From a gamma proteobacterium symbiont of Lucinoma myriamae (GTDB lineage: Bacteria; Pseudomonadota; Gammaproteobacteria; GRL18): DNA of 9,581 bases. The notes beneath the pieces were generated by a model. It saw nothing but the letters and a program-made list of their open reading frames with translations, did no database searches and was not told the origin of the DNA. Location of the stretch: NCBI GenBank assembly GCA_025655635.1, contig JAHXIM010000203.1, positions 1 through 9,581 on the forward strand. The letters run 5' to 3'. The position numbers and the translations under genes are program-made. Positions 1 through 7,653 of the stretch are shown here, piece by piece; position 1 is the stretch's first letter, and the number at the start of each line of letters is the position of its first letter.

Positions 1-149
1 TCCTTAAAGGAGTTATTGGCGATGAAATTAATGTGCTTATGGCAGCCACTGCATGGAACTTAAAGCAATGGATCATTGCTTTTTTGTCCCTAATATTTGT
101 GCTGTATTATCACTTGTTTTTGATTCAAATTGATATCATATTTTTGTAA
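1..149 (+). CDS. IS5-type transposase, C-terminal fragment (5' end outside window)
   Basis: The reading frame beginning at base 3 stays open until the TAA at 147-149 and encodes 48 residues. They begin LKGVIGDEINVLMAATAWNL and end in a hydrophobic tail. A Lys-Gly/Gly-Asp stretch followed by an Ala-rich helix with AxAWNLxxW is the usual C-terminus of IS5-family DDE transposases, which cut and paste their element through a catalytic DDE triad. The catalytic residues lie upstream of the window and cannot be inspected, so it is unknown whether the enzyme is intact. The natural-looking stop and the repeat that follows it suggest this end of the element is complete. The family call rests on pattern memory of this C-terminal motif, with IS1182-like or other IS4/IS5-superfamily members as alternatives. 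Confidence 0.72.
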   Translation, partial: LKGVIGDEINVLMAATAWNLKQWIIAFLSLIFVLYYHLFLIQIDIIFL

Positions 150-160
150 CGACCGATAAC

Positions 161-246
161 AATATGATCATGAACAATAAAAATAGAATCAATATTGTAC
201 GATAATCTATTGTGTCATTGAGATTGTCTTTTTTCAGGGTCGACTA
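161..246 (+). repeat. Right end of the insertion sequence, left copy of an 86-bp inverted repeat
   Basis: These 86 bases are identical to the reverse complement of 9496-9581. They start 11 bases after the transposase stop codon and finish with TTTTTTCAGGGTCGACTA, after which the two copies diverge at once (CTTAGTG here, AGTAAGC in the other copy read in the same sense). The abrupt loss of identity marks the outer edge of the IS. The last bases of the match (around CTA) may be target-site sequence rather than element. The other IS terminus is outside the window, so the terminal inverted repeat and target duplication cannot be confirmed. Confidence 0.88.
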
Positions 247-525
247 CTTAGTGCGTACTTTTACTATACTTCTTAAACAGAGTTCATCAGGTTAGAATAA
301 AAATATTTGATACTATTTGATGCTGTGATTGAATATCGGCTTTTCCTAAGCGGTGAATGGAAGAACACATCCCCCTGCAATTTTCATTCTGTATAAATCA
401 AGCGGTTCGTCTATAATATACTTGGGCTCAACTCATAAAAGCAATTTAAATTTGTTGTAAGAATCTGTTGAATTCAGGCACTTTAAATACTGTGATTGAC
501 TATGAAAACTGTTACAATATTCTAT

Positions 526-534
526 TGTTATGAT
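526..534 (+). promoter_or_regulatory. Putative extended -10 promoter of the Kazal-domain gene
   Basis: TGT followed by TATGAT (529-534) matches the extended -10 form TGnTATAAT with one mismatch in the hexamer. No good -35 box sits 16-18 bases upstream, which extended -10 promoters can tolerate. Transcription would start near 541 and give a leader of about 40 bases. This is inferred from sequence only. Confidence 0.35.
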
Positions 535-543
535 AAACTAGGA

Positions 544-561
544 AGTTACTTGTTTGTAACT
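544..561. promoter_or_regulatory. Inverted repeat AGTTAC-N6-GTAACT at the predicted start of transcription
   Basis: Two perfect 6-bp arms (544-549 and 556-561) are separated by TTGTTT. The site lies just after the predicted -10 box and before the ribosome binding site AGGCGG (567-572), a suitable place for a dimeric repressor. It could also be a small hairpin in the 5' leader. The same hexamers recur around the degQ promoter. A 6-bp inverted repeat can arise by chance in AT-rich DNA. Confidence 0.3.
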
Positions 562-581
562 ATTACAGGCGGAATATATAG

Positions 582-1148
582 ATGATAAAACGTATTAGCT
601 TATTAATTGCAATGTTCATGAGCGTTTCAAGTTGTTTAGCGAGTGAACACGTTACCACTATTAATCCTACGGTCTGCCCTGAAGAACGTCCTATGATATG
701 TACTATGGATTACACGCCAGTGTGTGGTTCAGGTAAAGATAATAGTCTTAAAACCTATTCTAATGCCTGTGCAGCCTGTGCCAATCCAGAGGTGGTTTCT
801 CATGTACCCAATGCCTGTCCAGCCCGTATTTTATCTGCAGATGAAGTAAGAAAATTATTCTCCGGTAATACTTATGAAGCCATAATACCATCAAGAAAAA
901 TAACCATGACGGTTTATGTCGATCCAGACGGTACCATGAGAGGGATGCAGGCAGGACATAAGTTCAGCTCAAAATGGCAGATTAATGAACAGGGTGAAAT
1001 TTGTGTTAGTTATCGGGATAAAATGAGCTGCCGACTTGTTATGGAAGAAGAAGGCCGCTATAAAAAATATAAAATTAATGAACAGGGCAAAAAAGTCGTA
1101 CTGGTGATTTATCAATCATTCTCTTCGGGTAATGTCCATAATTATTAG
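582..1148 (+). CDS. Exported Kazal-type domain protein with DUF995-like C-terminal domain
   Basis: The 188-residue protein has a basic N-terminus and a hydrophobic stretch ending in VSSC (Cys18), which fits a lipobox. Signal peptidase I cleavage after CLA (residues 18-20) is the alternative. Residues 32-79 hold the six cysteines of a Kazal domain: C32, C40, C48, C63, C66 and C79, with C40-x7-C48-x10-Y59-x3-C63-x2-C66. Kazal domains are best known as inhibitors of serine proteases, although bacterial ones are mostly uncharacterised. Residues 84-188 resemble DUF995: LSADEVRKLFSG, a DPDGT turn, W132, a second likely disulphide C141/C150, and GN near the end. This assignment is from memory of the family and less certain. 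AGGCGG nine bases upstream supports the start. The gene stands alone, followed by a hairpin. Its target, if any, is unknown; the envelope location is inferred. Confidence 0.75.
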   Translation: MIKRISLLIAMFMSVSSCLASEHVTTINPTVCPEERPMICTMDYTPVCGSGKDNSLKTYSNACAACANPEVVSHVPNACPARILSADEVRKLFSGNTYEAIIPSRKITMTVYVDPDGTMRGMQAGHKFSSKWQINEQGEICVSYRDKMSCRLVMEEEGRYKKYKINEQGKKVVLVIYQSFSSGNVHNY

Positions 1149-1183
1149 GCAGAGTTGGGATTTATCCCTTATCTCTGCTTTAT
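1149..1183 (+). terminator. Hairpin downstream of the Kazal-domain gene
   Basis: GCAGAG (1149-1154) pairs with CTCTGC (1173-1178), and inside it GGGA (1157-1160) pairs with TCCC (1165-1168) around the loop TTTA. An unpaired TT faces TTAT between the two stems. The stem begins at the stop codon, but only a short TTTAT follows, so intrinsic termination may be partial. It separates this gene from recG. Confidence 0.5.
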
Positions 1184-1232
1184 CCGGTATTGATTTTATT
1201 TCTTTAATAAATAAAGCATGGCTCTTTAAAAT

Positions 1233-3458
1233 ATGCATGATAATTTGGATGCCCACTGGCTTAATCAATCTATAATTATTCTCAAGGGTATTGGCGAAAA
1301 AATGCTGGAGCGTTTTGCTAAACGCTCATTATTTACGCTCAATGATTTATTGTTTCACCTGCCTGTCAGATATCAGGATAAAACCAGAGTTGTACCTATT
1401 TCTACCTTGAGAGTAGGCGATAGTGCGTTAGTGAGTGGTGAACTCATTGCCTGTAAAACGCATACTGCCAGACGTGCAGTGTTAAGCTGTGAAATCAATG
1501 ACGGTAGTGGTGTCATCAGTTTACGTTTTTTTCATTTTAATAATCAGCAGGTGCTAGCCTTAAATCGTGCGCTGGAACAGGGCAAATGGTTAAAGTGCTT
1601 TGGTGATATAAAGCGCGGGCGACAGTCGCTGGAAATCACCCATCCGGAATATCGAATTATTGATCAGCACCAGCCCATTCAATTAGATGAAGCATTAACT
1701 CCTGTTTATCCCGCAGCAGAGGGCCTTTCACAGCTTGCCTTGCGTAATGCTATCCAACAAGTTCTGCAGCACTTAAAACAAAAAGCACAACAGCAAATAC
1801 AACAGCAGGATCAACTGGCAGAAGATGTTTCCAGACAACCGGCTCTGGTCAGTGATTATCTGCCATTGGCGATACGAGAAGAATTACAGCTCCCTTCTTT
1901 GCTTGATGCCTTATTTTATCTGCATGCACCACCGCCAGATTGCCCTGTGTTTGAATTGCTAGAGGGGAATGATCCTTATAGGCAAAGTCTGGTGTTTGAA
2001 GAACTACTGGCACATCAGTTGACCATGAAGCGTGCTTATCAGCATCAACGTCAGCATTATTCCTATCCATTCAGCCTTACAGACAAGGATGAAAAACTGC
2101 AATACAGCGCACAGTTTCTCAATCAACTTCCCTTTAAACTGACCAAAGCACAATTACGGGTTATTGCTGAAATTGCTGAAGATATCAGTCAGTCTCATCC
2201 CATGCAGCGTCTGATTCAGGGTGATGTCGGCTCAGGGAAAACAGTGGTTGCAGCGATGTCGGCACTGTATGCCATAGAAAATGGCTTTCAAGTTGCCTTA
2301 ATGGCACCCACTGAGTTATTAGCAGAGCAGCATTACAATAATTTTCAGCAATGGCTGCAGCCAATGGGGCTAGGTGTTGCGTGGCTAAGTGGTAAATGTA
2401 AAGTGAAACAACGCAGAGAAGCATTAGCAAGCATTGCTGATGGTTCGGCACAAATGATTGTCGGTACGCATGCCTTGTTTCAGGCAGAGGTTGTTTTTCA
2501 TCAGCTGGGTCTGGTGATTATTGATGAACAACATCGTTTTGGTGTTCATCAACGTTTATCTCTGTTGCAAAAGGGTAAGAAGGAAGAAATAAAGAAAAAA
2601 AATGATCGTTCTACTAATCAGAATGAACCAGACTATTACCCACATCAATTGATTATGACGGCAACACCGATACCTCGTACTCTGGCAATGACTGCCTATG
2701 CTGATCTGGACTGTTCAGTGATTGATGAGTTACCTCCCGGCAGAACGCCGGTAGAGACAGTGGTGCTTGGTGAGCAGCGTCGTGATGATGTTTTACAACG
2801 TGTTCATCAAGCCTGTTTAGACGGCAGACAGGCATACTGGGTGTGTACTTTGATTGAAGAATCAGAAATACTACAATGTCAGGCAGCAGAAAAAACCTAT
2901 GAAATGATGCAGAGTCAATTTCCAGACCTGGCAGTTGGCTTAGTCCATGGACGGATGAAAACGGATGAAAAACAAGCCGTAATGCATGCTTTTAAACAGG
3001 GTGAAATAGTATTATTAGTGGCGACAACGGTAATTGAAGTTGGTGTTGATGTACCTAATGCCAGCTTAATGATTATTGAAAATGCCGAGCGTCTGGGCTT
3101 ATCACAATTACATCAGCTCAGAGGACGCGTGGGGCGGGGTAGTCAGTCCAGTGCCTGTGTGTTGATGTATGGTAGTCCCTTATCAAGAAATGGTAAGTCG
3201 CGCTTGATGACCTTACGTGAAACTAATGATGGTTTTGAAGTTGCACGTAAAGATTTAGCTCTCAGAGGACCGGGGGAAGTGATGGGTACTCGACAAACAG
3301 GATTGGCTGAAATGAAAATTGCTGATCTGATTAGAGATCAGCACCTAATACCTGAGGTTAATATGATTGCTCAACGACTCATTAATGATTATCCTGATAC
3401 AGTTGATCCGATCATTAATCGCTGGATAGGACAAAAAATGGAATATCAAAATGTCTAA
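1233..3458 (+). CDS. recG: ATP-dependent DNA helicase RecG
   Basis: RecG is a double-strand DNA translocase that regresses stalled replication forks and remodels branched recombination intermediates. The 741 residues show the full layout. An N-terminal wedge/OB domain lies at roughly 10-150. The helicase motifs follow: Walker A GDVGSGKT at 330-337, DEQH at 431-434, TATPIPRT at 476-483 and motif VI QLHQLRGRVGRG at 625-636. The RecG-specific C-terminal TRG region at about 660-690 includes GFEVARKDLALRGPGEVMGTRQTG-type residues. The protein is about 50 residues longer than the 693-residue E. coli enzyme, with a Gln-rich stretch near 180-195 and a Lys/Asn-rich insert near 447-468 between DEQH and TATP. 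The ATG at 1233 has no clear ribosome binding site, but its N-terminus aligns with the family. The last codons overlap the next gene by 8 bp. Confidence 0.97.
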   Translation: MHDNLDAHWLNQSIIILKGIGEKMLERFAKRSLFTLNDLLFHLPVRYQDKTRVVPISTLRVGDSALVSGELIACKTHTARRAVLSCEINDGSGVISLRFFHFNNQQVLALNRALEQGKWLKCFGDIKRGRQSLEITHPEYRIIDQHQPIQLDEALTPVYPAAEGLSQLALRNAIQQVLQHLKQKAQQQIQQQDQLAEDVSRQPALVSDYLPLAIREELQLPSLLDALFYLHAPPPDCPVFELLEGNDPYRQSLVFEELLAHQLTMKRAYQHQRQHYSYPFSLTDKDEKLQYSAQFLNQLPFKLTKAQLRVIAEIAEDISQSHPMQRLIQGDVGSGKTVVAAMSALYAIENGFQVALMAPTELLAEQHYNNFQQWLQPMGLGVAWLSGKCKVKQRREALASIADGSAQMIVGTHALFQAEVVFHQLGLVIIDEQHRFGVHQRLSLLQKGKKEEIKKKNDRSTNQNEPDYYPHQLIMTATPIPRTLAMTAYADLDCSVIDELPPGRTPVETVVLGEQRRDDVLQRVHQACLDGRQAYWVCTLIEESEILQCQAAEKTYEMMQSQFPDLAVGLVHGRMKTDEKQAVMHAFKQGEIVLLVATTVIEVGVDVPNASLMIIENAERLGLSQLHQLRGRVGRGSQSSACVLMYGSPLSRNGKSRLMTLRETNDGFEVARKDLALRGPGEVMGTRQTGLAEMKIADLIRDQHLIPEVNMIAQRLINDYPDTVDPIINRWIGQKMEYQNV

Positions 3459-4626
3459 TGTATATACCTCATTAAAAAATAAACTAATGATGCCTGATAT
3501 TTTAGTTATCATTAGCTTATTATTTATTAGTCATTCTGTGCAGGCACAGGTCTATAAGTGTGAAAATGACATGGGAGAGGTGAATTTTTCTGATGAGCCC
3601 TGCTCAAAGGGTGAAACAAGCAGTCGTCTTAATTGGTTAAATAGTGCTGCATCACCTAAGAAAAAAAAGAAATCAACTTCTGCTAATGTATCTCCTCAGT
3701 TGAAGAAAACAGCTGAAAAAGCCAGGAAAAATAATGAAGCCTATGTATTATTGTCATTATTAACTACAACTCAATTAGAATTAGAAACTGCTTCCTTACG
3801 CAGCTCTTATGAAGGAGAAAACACAGAAGCGCCGGAATTAATATTACCTGACGGCGTTATTGTCGATTTGTTAAAGGTTGATTATATCAGCCTGAAATCT
3901 CAATACGGCAAGGATGGTATTAAAGCCCGTTTTGTGATGAATGATGGCTATGAAGAAATAAAGATACTGAAGAAACCTTATCCTGTTATTAGCGGTGAAG
4001 CTAAAATCGGCCGCTTTAGTAAATCATTGCAGGATATCAAACGCATCGATTTTTTTAATTCAAAAAAACTACTTAAAGCACGTGGAGATAAAGCGGGTAA
4101 AAAGGCATTAGTGGCTAAGAAACCAGATAAAAAGCAGGCAGCTCCAAAAAAGAATTCATCCCAAACAAACAGCGATGTGCCTATTATCGAATTAGATTTA
4201 TCTGATCAAGTCGTTGCGAACAATGGTTCAAAAAGCAAAACAGTGGTTAAACCTGAAGTTAAAGTCGTTGAAAACAAAACGCCTTCTAAGGCTCAGACTA
4301 AAACCTCTGGCATCCAGATTAGTTTTGTTAATGATAAAAAAGTAATGTTAAAAAATAAAACTCTGGTTAGTACTAAGGGAGAGCAGAAAAGCCGTGCTCA
4401 GCATTTTATGATCAATGAAAATAATCAGATTCCATATAATGCCATTAAACGTATTAAAATACGCCCGACAGCCAATAAAAGCAGCTTACTGGTGGCTATC
4501 GAGCTAAAAACAAAAGAAATAAAAATGGAGGTGATGCTGCCGCCATTTACGCGAATTACCGGTAAGAGCCAATCAGGAAAATTTGATCACTCACTATTAG
4601 AGATTAAGTCTATTAGTTTCCACTAA
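3451..4626 (+). CDS. Exported DUF4124-like protein with two related C-terminal domains
   Basis: The 391-residue protein has a signal peptide whose hydrophobic core is residues 15-30, with likely cleavage after VQA (residues 30-32). Mature residues 33-54 (QVYKCENDMGEVNFSDEPCS) fit the DUF4124 pattern of a Tyr-Lys-Cys start and a FSDxPC turn. The cysteines C37 and C51 may form a disulphide. A Lys/Ser linker precedes a beta-rich domain at about 95-201. A second Lys-rich linker (about 205-285) leads to another domain at about 287-391. The domains end alike: GEAKIGRFSKSLQDIKRIDF (182-201) and GKSQSGKFDHSLLEIKSISF (371-390). The ATG lies inside the end of recG, which suggests translational coupling. 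An internal ATG pair at 3487/3490 would still leave a signal peptide. The function is not known; a periplasmic or surface location is inferred. Confidence 0.75.
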   Translation: MSNVYTSLKNKLMMPDILVIISLLFISHSVQAQVYKCENDMGEVNFSDEPCSKGETSSRLNWLNSAASPKKKKKSTSANVSPQLKKTAEKARKNNEAYVLLSLLTTTQLELETASLRSSYEGENTEAPELILPDGVIVDLLKVDYISLKSQYGKDGIKARFVMNDGYEEIKILKKPYPVISGEAKIGRFSKSLQDIKRIDFFNSKKLLKARGDKAGKKALVAKKPDKKQAAPKKNSSQTNSDVPIIELDLSDQVVANNGSKSKTVVKPEVKVVENKTPSKAQTKTSGIQISFVNDKKVMLKNKTLVSTKGEQKSRAQHFMINENNQIPYNAIKRIKIRPTANKSSLLVAIELKTKEIKMEVMLPPFTRITGKSQSGKFDHSLLEIKSISFH

Positions 4627-4692
4627 TAAGGCTTTGTGTTACGATCACTGCATCTTTTTTTATTTTATTAATTAAGCCATATTATTAATTAT

Positions 4693-5265
4693 ATGCCAGC
4701 CTTTTTGCGACAGTTTAAGCGAATTCCGCATTGGGTTGCGGTCGATTATGCCTCTATTTTACATATACCGGACAGCACTCGTGAGTGGCTTCTGGATAGT
4801 GCTTCGCTGACTTTACGGATCAAAAATCACTGTCAGGCCATGCAAAGGGGAAAATTTTCTGTCAAACTCTTGCGACAGGGTATGGGGATCCCATCGAATG
4901 ATGAAGTGCAGCGCTTAAAATTAAATCATCGTCGTTATGCTTTAATTCGTGAAGTATTGCTTTATTGCGGAGACACCCCGGTTATTTTTGCCCGCACAGT
5001 GATCCCGATAAAAACCCTTACAGGGCCACAACGTCAATTAAGCCATTTAGGCAATCGACCGCTGGGCGAGTTTCTTTTTGCACAACCAGCTTTACAACGA
5101 GATGCGATGGAAGTGGCGGCTTTAAAAAACGGGCACCAATTACATGATATTGCAGCGCATAGTCTAAACAAAGAAGTTGAACAGGTTTGGGCAAGGCGCT
5201 CAATTTTTCGTCTTCGGCATAAGCCTTTACTGGTTGCTGAAGTGTTTCTGCCCGATCTGCTTTAG
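4693..5265 (+). CDS. ubiC: Chorismate lyase
   Basis: UbiC splits chorismate into 4-hydroxybenzoate and pyruvate, the first committed step of ubiquinone synthesis, in the cytoplasm. Family signatures are clear: REVLL with the substrate-binding Arg86 (Arg76 in E. coli), the ARTVIP strand (100-105), HLGNRPLGEFLF (118-129) with the product-contacting Leu-Gly, and PLLVAEVFLP (178-187) with Glu183, matching the catalytic-site Glu155. At 190 residues it is longer than the 165-residue E. coli enzyme. Most of the excess is an insert at about 144-165, before the last beta strands. The ATG at 4693 lacks a ribosome binding site. The gene lies 66 bp after the DUF4124-like gene and 42 bp before ubiA, the usual partner, so cotranscription is likely. 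Confidence 0.93.
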   Translation: MPAFLRQFKRIPHWVAVDYASILHIPDSTREWLLDSASLTLRIKNHCQAMQRGKFSVKLLRQGMGIPSNDEVQRLKLNHRRYALIREVLLYCGDTPVIFARTVIPIKTLTGPQRQLSHLGNRPLGEFLFAQPALQRDAMEVAALKNGHQLHDIAAHSLNKEVEQVWARRSIFRLRHKPLLVAEVFLPDLL

Positions 5266-5307
5266 CTCATTATGCTCCTTACTAATTATCTCTAACTTAA
5301 TAGACTT

Positions 5308-6180
5308 ATGTTTTTTACTAAAGAACGTTTATATCAATATTATTTACTCATGAGAATGGACCGGCCTATTGGTACCTGGCTGCTCTTATGGCCTACTTTT
5401 TGGGCTTTATGGATTGCCGCTCAGGGAATTCCACCTGTTTCAATTATGCTTATTTTTGCTCTGGGTGTTTTTGTTATGCGCTCTGCCGGTTGTGTGATAA
5501 ATGACTATGCTGATCGAAATATTGATAAACACATTGAGCGTACGAAAAACCGTCCAATTACTTCTGGTCAGGTTTCGCCGCGTGAAGCACTCGGCCTGTT
5601 CTTTGTCTGTATATTCATTGCTTTTATACTGGTCTTATTTTTAAATCTCTATACCATCCTGTTAAGCTTTGCAGCACTTCTACTGGCTGCTATTTATCCC
5701 GTTATGAAACGCTATACCCATTACCCTCAGATTGTATTGGGTATGGCATTTAGCTGGGCCATACCGATGGGGTTTGCCGCACAACTTGGTACAATCCCTG
5801 AGGTTGCCTGGGTTTTGTATGCTGTGACCATTCTATGGATTGTGAGTTACGATACGATGTATGCCATGGCAGACAGAGAAGAAGATTTAAAAATAGGGGT
5901 TAAATCAACCGCTATTATTTTTGCTGAAAATGATCGCTTAATAATTGCTCTGTTACAACTTACCTTTACTGCAGGTATGTTTTACGTTGCATGGCTAGTA
6001 CAAGGTGGTTTGTTTTTCTATATTGGTATTGTTTTTTCTATGGTGTTTTCCATTTATCAGCAATATTTAATTCGTCATCGCGATAATAAACAATGTTTTC
6101 AGGCGTTTTTAAATAATCACTGGCTTGGAATGGTTATATTTGCGGGTATCTTTATTGACTTTTTACCGTCAGAACTCTGA
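5308..6180 (+). CDS. ubiA: 4-hydroxybenzoate polyprenyltransferase
   Basis: UbiA is an integral inner-membrane prenyltransferase that joins the polyprenyl tail to 4-hydroxybenzoate, the product of UbiC encoded just upstream. The 290-residue length is typical. The first Asp-rich motif, NDYADRNID (65-73), fits NDxxDxxxD. The second, YDTMYAMADREEDLKIGVKS (181-200), carries D182, Y185, D189 and D193. These bind magnesium diphosphate. The N-terminal MRMDRPIGTWLLLWPTFWAL segment is also characteristic. Hydrophobic stretches account for about eight or nine transmembrane helices. No ribosome binding site is evident before the ATG. The stop codon lies inside the hairpin that separates ubiA from the convergent degQ. 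Confidence 0.96.
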   Translation: MFFTKERLYQYYLLMRMDRPIGTWLLLWPTFWALWIAAQGIPPVSIMLIFALGVFVMRSAGCVINDYADRNIDKHIERTKNRPITSGQVSPREALGLFFVCIFIAFILVLFLNLYTILLSFAALLLAAIYPVMKRYTHYPQIVLGMAFSWAIPMGFAAQLGTIPEVAWVLYAVTILWIVSYDTMYAMADREEDLKIGVKSTAIIFAENDRLIIALLQLTFTAGMFYVAWLVQGGLFFYIGIVFSMVFSIYQQYLIRHRDNKQCFQAFLNNHWLGMVIFAGIFIDFLPSEL

Positions 6181-6198
6181 GATAAAGCGCTCAGAGTT
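6173..6198. terminator. Hairpin at the ubiA/degQ convergence, possible bidirectional terminator
   Basis: AACTCTGAG (6173-6181) is the exact reverse complement of CTCAGAGTT (6190-6198), with the 8-base loop ATAAAGCG. The left arm covers the ubiA stop codon (6178-6180), and the right arm ends 11 bases before the end of the opposing degQ. Neither side has a run of T, so it may act as a weak terminator or a 3' end stabiliser for both convergent transcripts. Confidence 0.55.
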
Positions 6199-6209
6199 AT
6201 TTCACCACT

Positions 6210-7619
6210 TTATCTTAAAACAAGAAATAGAGCAGAATCTCCCCGGTGAATATTAAGTGCTATGCTTTTATTGGTCTTATTCTTTGCTAATTTTTTTAAG
6301 TCATTAATTGAGTGAATGCTTTGTCGGTTAATAGCGATAATGAGATCGTTTTCTCGTAGGCCGGATTGCCAGGCAGGGGATGCTTTAGTGACTTTTAATA
6401 CCAGTACCCCTTGATTTTTAGCATGTTGGGCGAAGTGAGCACCTTCTAGAGCCGGGTGTAAGTGTTGTCCCTTAAAATCTTGTGTTTGAGCGGGTACAGA
6501 GGACGTAGATGATAATACTTTATCGCCGCCAACGACGGCATTAATTGTGATTGTTTTTTTACCACGTAATATTGTTAATTCGGCAGTATCTCCGGGGCGT
6601 TTTAAGCCAATGTAATTACGTAAATCTGAAGAGCTTCTGATCGTACGAGCATTGGCTGCAATAATAATATCACCCGCTTTAATACCTGCTTTACTGGCTG
6701 AAGAATCAGCTATAACCTGTGCCACGATAGCACCCTGTGTGGCTTTAACACCAAAGGCTGAAGCTAATTCTGGTGTTAAGTCCTGAACCTGAACGCCCAG
6801 TAAACCACGTTGAATTGAACCATGCTCTATGAGCTGGTTCATAACGGACTTAGCCATATTGACAGGAATAGCAAAGCCGATACCAATATTACCGCCGCTT
6901 TGAGAAAAAATGGCTGTATTGATACCGACTAATTCGCCATGCAGGTTAACCAGAGCACCACCGGAATTTCCCTGGTTAATAGACGCATCAGTTTGAATAA
7001 AATCTTCATAACTCTCAATGCCGAGTCCACTGCGACCTAAACCACTAATAATACCGGAAGTGACAGTTTGACCCAGGCCAAAGGGATGACCAATAGCCAG
7101 AGTAAAATCGCCAACCCGTAATTTATCAGAATCAGAAAGTTTGATTTCAATGAGCTTATCAGCCTTGATTTTGATGACTGCAATATCAATTTGCGGATCA
7201 GTACCAATCAGCTCAGCAACCAGTGAACGCCCGTCTTTTAAAGTGACAAGTATTTCACTGGCATTATCAATGACATGGTTGTTGGTTAGAATATAGCCTT
7301 TTTCAGCATTAACAATAACACCCGATCCTAAAGCGTGGGATTGCGGTTGCTGATGTTTGGGAATGTCAAATTTAAAAAAACGTCTAAACAGTGGATCATT
7401 TAGAAACTCCGGTAACTGATTTTTACCTGGATAATGTCCCTTGGTTGAGATATTGACAATGGCGGGGGTAACTTTTTCCAGCATGGGTGCCAGACTGGGC
7501 AGCGCCATGTTCTGGCTGTCATGTGTGGGTAAGGCATGAAGCGTACTTAATGATATTAGACAAATAAAAAAGATCGAGAAAATAGAAAAAAATATTTGTT
7601 TTTTAATCATAGCTATCAT
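6210..7619 (-). CDS. degQ: DegQ/DegP-type periplasmic serine protease (HtrA family)
   Basis: HtrA proteases degrade or hold misfolded envelope proteins. The 469-residue protein has a signal peptide with basic MIKK, a long Phe/Ile core and likely cleavage after LHA (27-29). The trypsin-like domain follows with a complete triad: His115 in LTNNHV, Asp145 in DPQIDIAV and Ser219 in GNSGGAL. PDZ1 spans about 265-360 (RGLLGVQVQDLTPELA onward) and PDZ2 about 385-469. Two PDZ domains and this length fit DegQ/DegP/MucD rather than the single-PDZ DegS. The gap before the protease core is short, favouring DegQ over DegP, but the symbol remains a judgement. Met4 (7608-7610) is an equally possible start; neither has a good ribosome binding site. 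A putative promoter lies about 70 bases upstream. Confidence 0.93.
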   Translation of the reverse strand: MIAMIKKQIFFSIFSIFFICLISLSTLHALPTHDSQNMALPSLAPMLEKVTPAIVNISTKGHYPGKNQLPEFLNDPLFRRFFKFDIPKHQQPQSHALGSGVIVNAEKGYILTNNHVIDNASEILVTLKDGRSLVAELIGTDPQIDIAVIKIKADKLIEIKLSDSDKLRVGDFTLAIGHPFGLGQTVTSGIISGLGRSGLGIESYEDFIQTDASINQGNSGGALVNLHGELVGINTAIFSQSGGNIGIGFAIPVNMAKSVMNQLIEHGSIQRGLLGVQVQDLTPELASAFGVKATQGAIVAQVIADSSASKAGIKAGDIIIAANARTIRSSSDLRNYIGLKRPGDTAELTILRGKKTITINAVVGGDKVLSSTSSVPAQTQDFKGQHLHPALEGAHFAQHAKNQGVLVLKVTKASPAWQSGLRENDLIIAINRQSIHSINDLKKLAKNKTNKSIALNIHRGDSALFLVLR

Positions 7620-7653
7620 AATTTTTTAATTTAAATTAATAGTTAAAGAATTT

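Larger units (their letters stand above)
247..581. other. 335-bp gene-free stretch between the IS end and the Kazal-domain gene
   Basis: I see no convincing coding region, tRNA or strong hairpin here. A short open frame running out of the IS end stops at 293-295 after about 16 non-IS codons and is too short to interpret. A perfect TATAAT lies at 412-417, but without a good -35 partner. The promoter and operator-like signals that probably belong to the gene at 582 lie near the right end and are listed separately. The AT-rich character matches ordinary upstream regions elsewhere in the window. Confidence 0.6.

Noticed and set aside
245..295. Short plus-strand frame leaving the IS (DYLVRTFTILLKQSSSG) as the tail of a truncated gene
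   Set aside because: Only about 16 codons lie outside the IS, too few to separate from chance in AT-rich DNA.
412..417. TATAAT as the promoter of a small RNA
   Set aside because: There is no matching -35 box and no terminator-like hairpin before the next gene, so nothing supports an independent RNA.
1849..2835. Minus-strand open frames of 60-88 codons inside recG
   Set aside because: They lie opposite a strongly conserved gene, have no ribosome binding sites and show no recognisable features.
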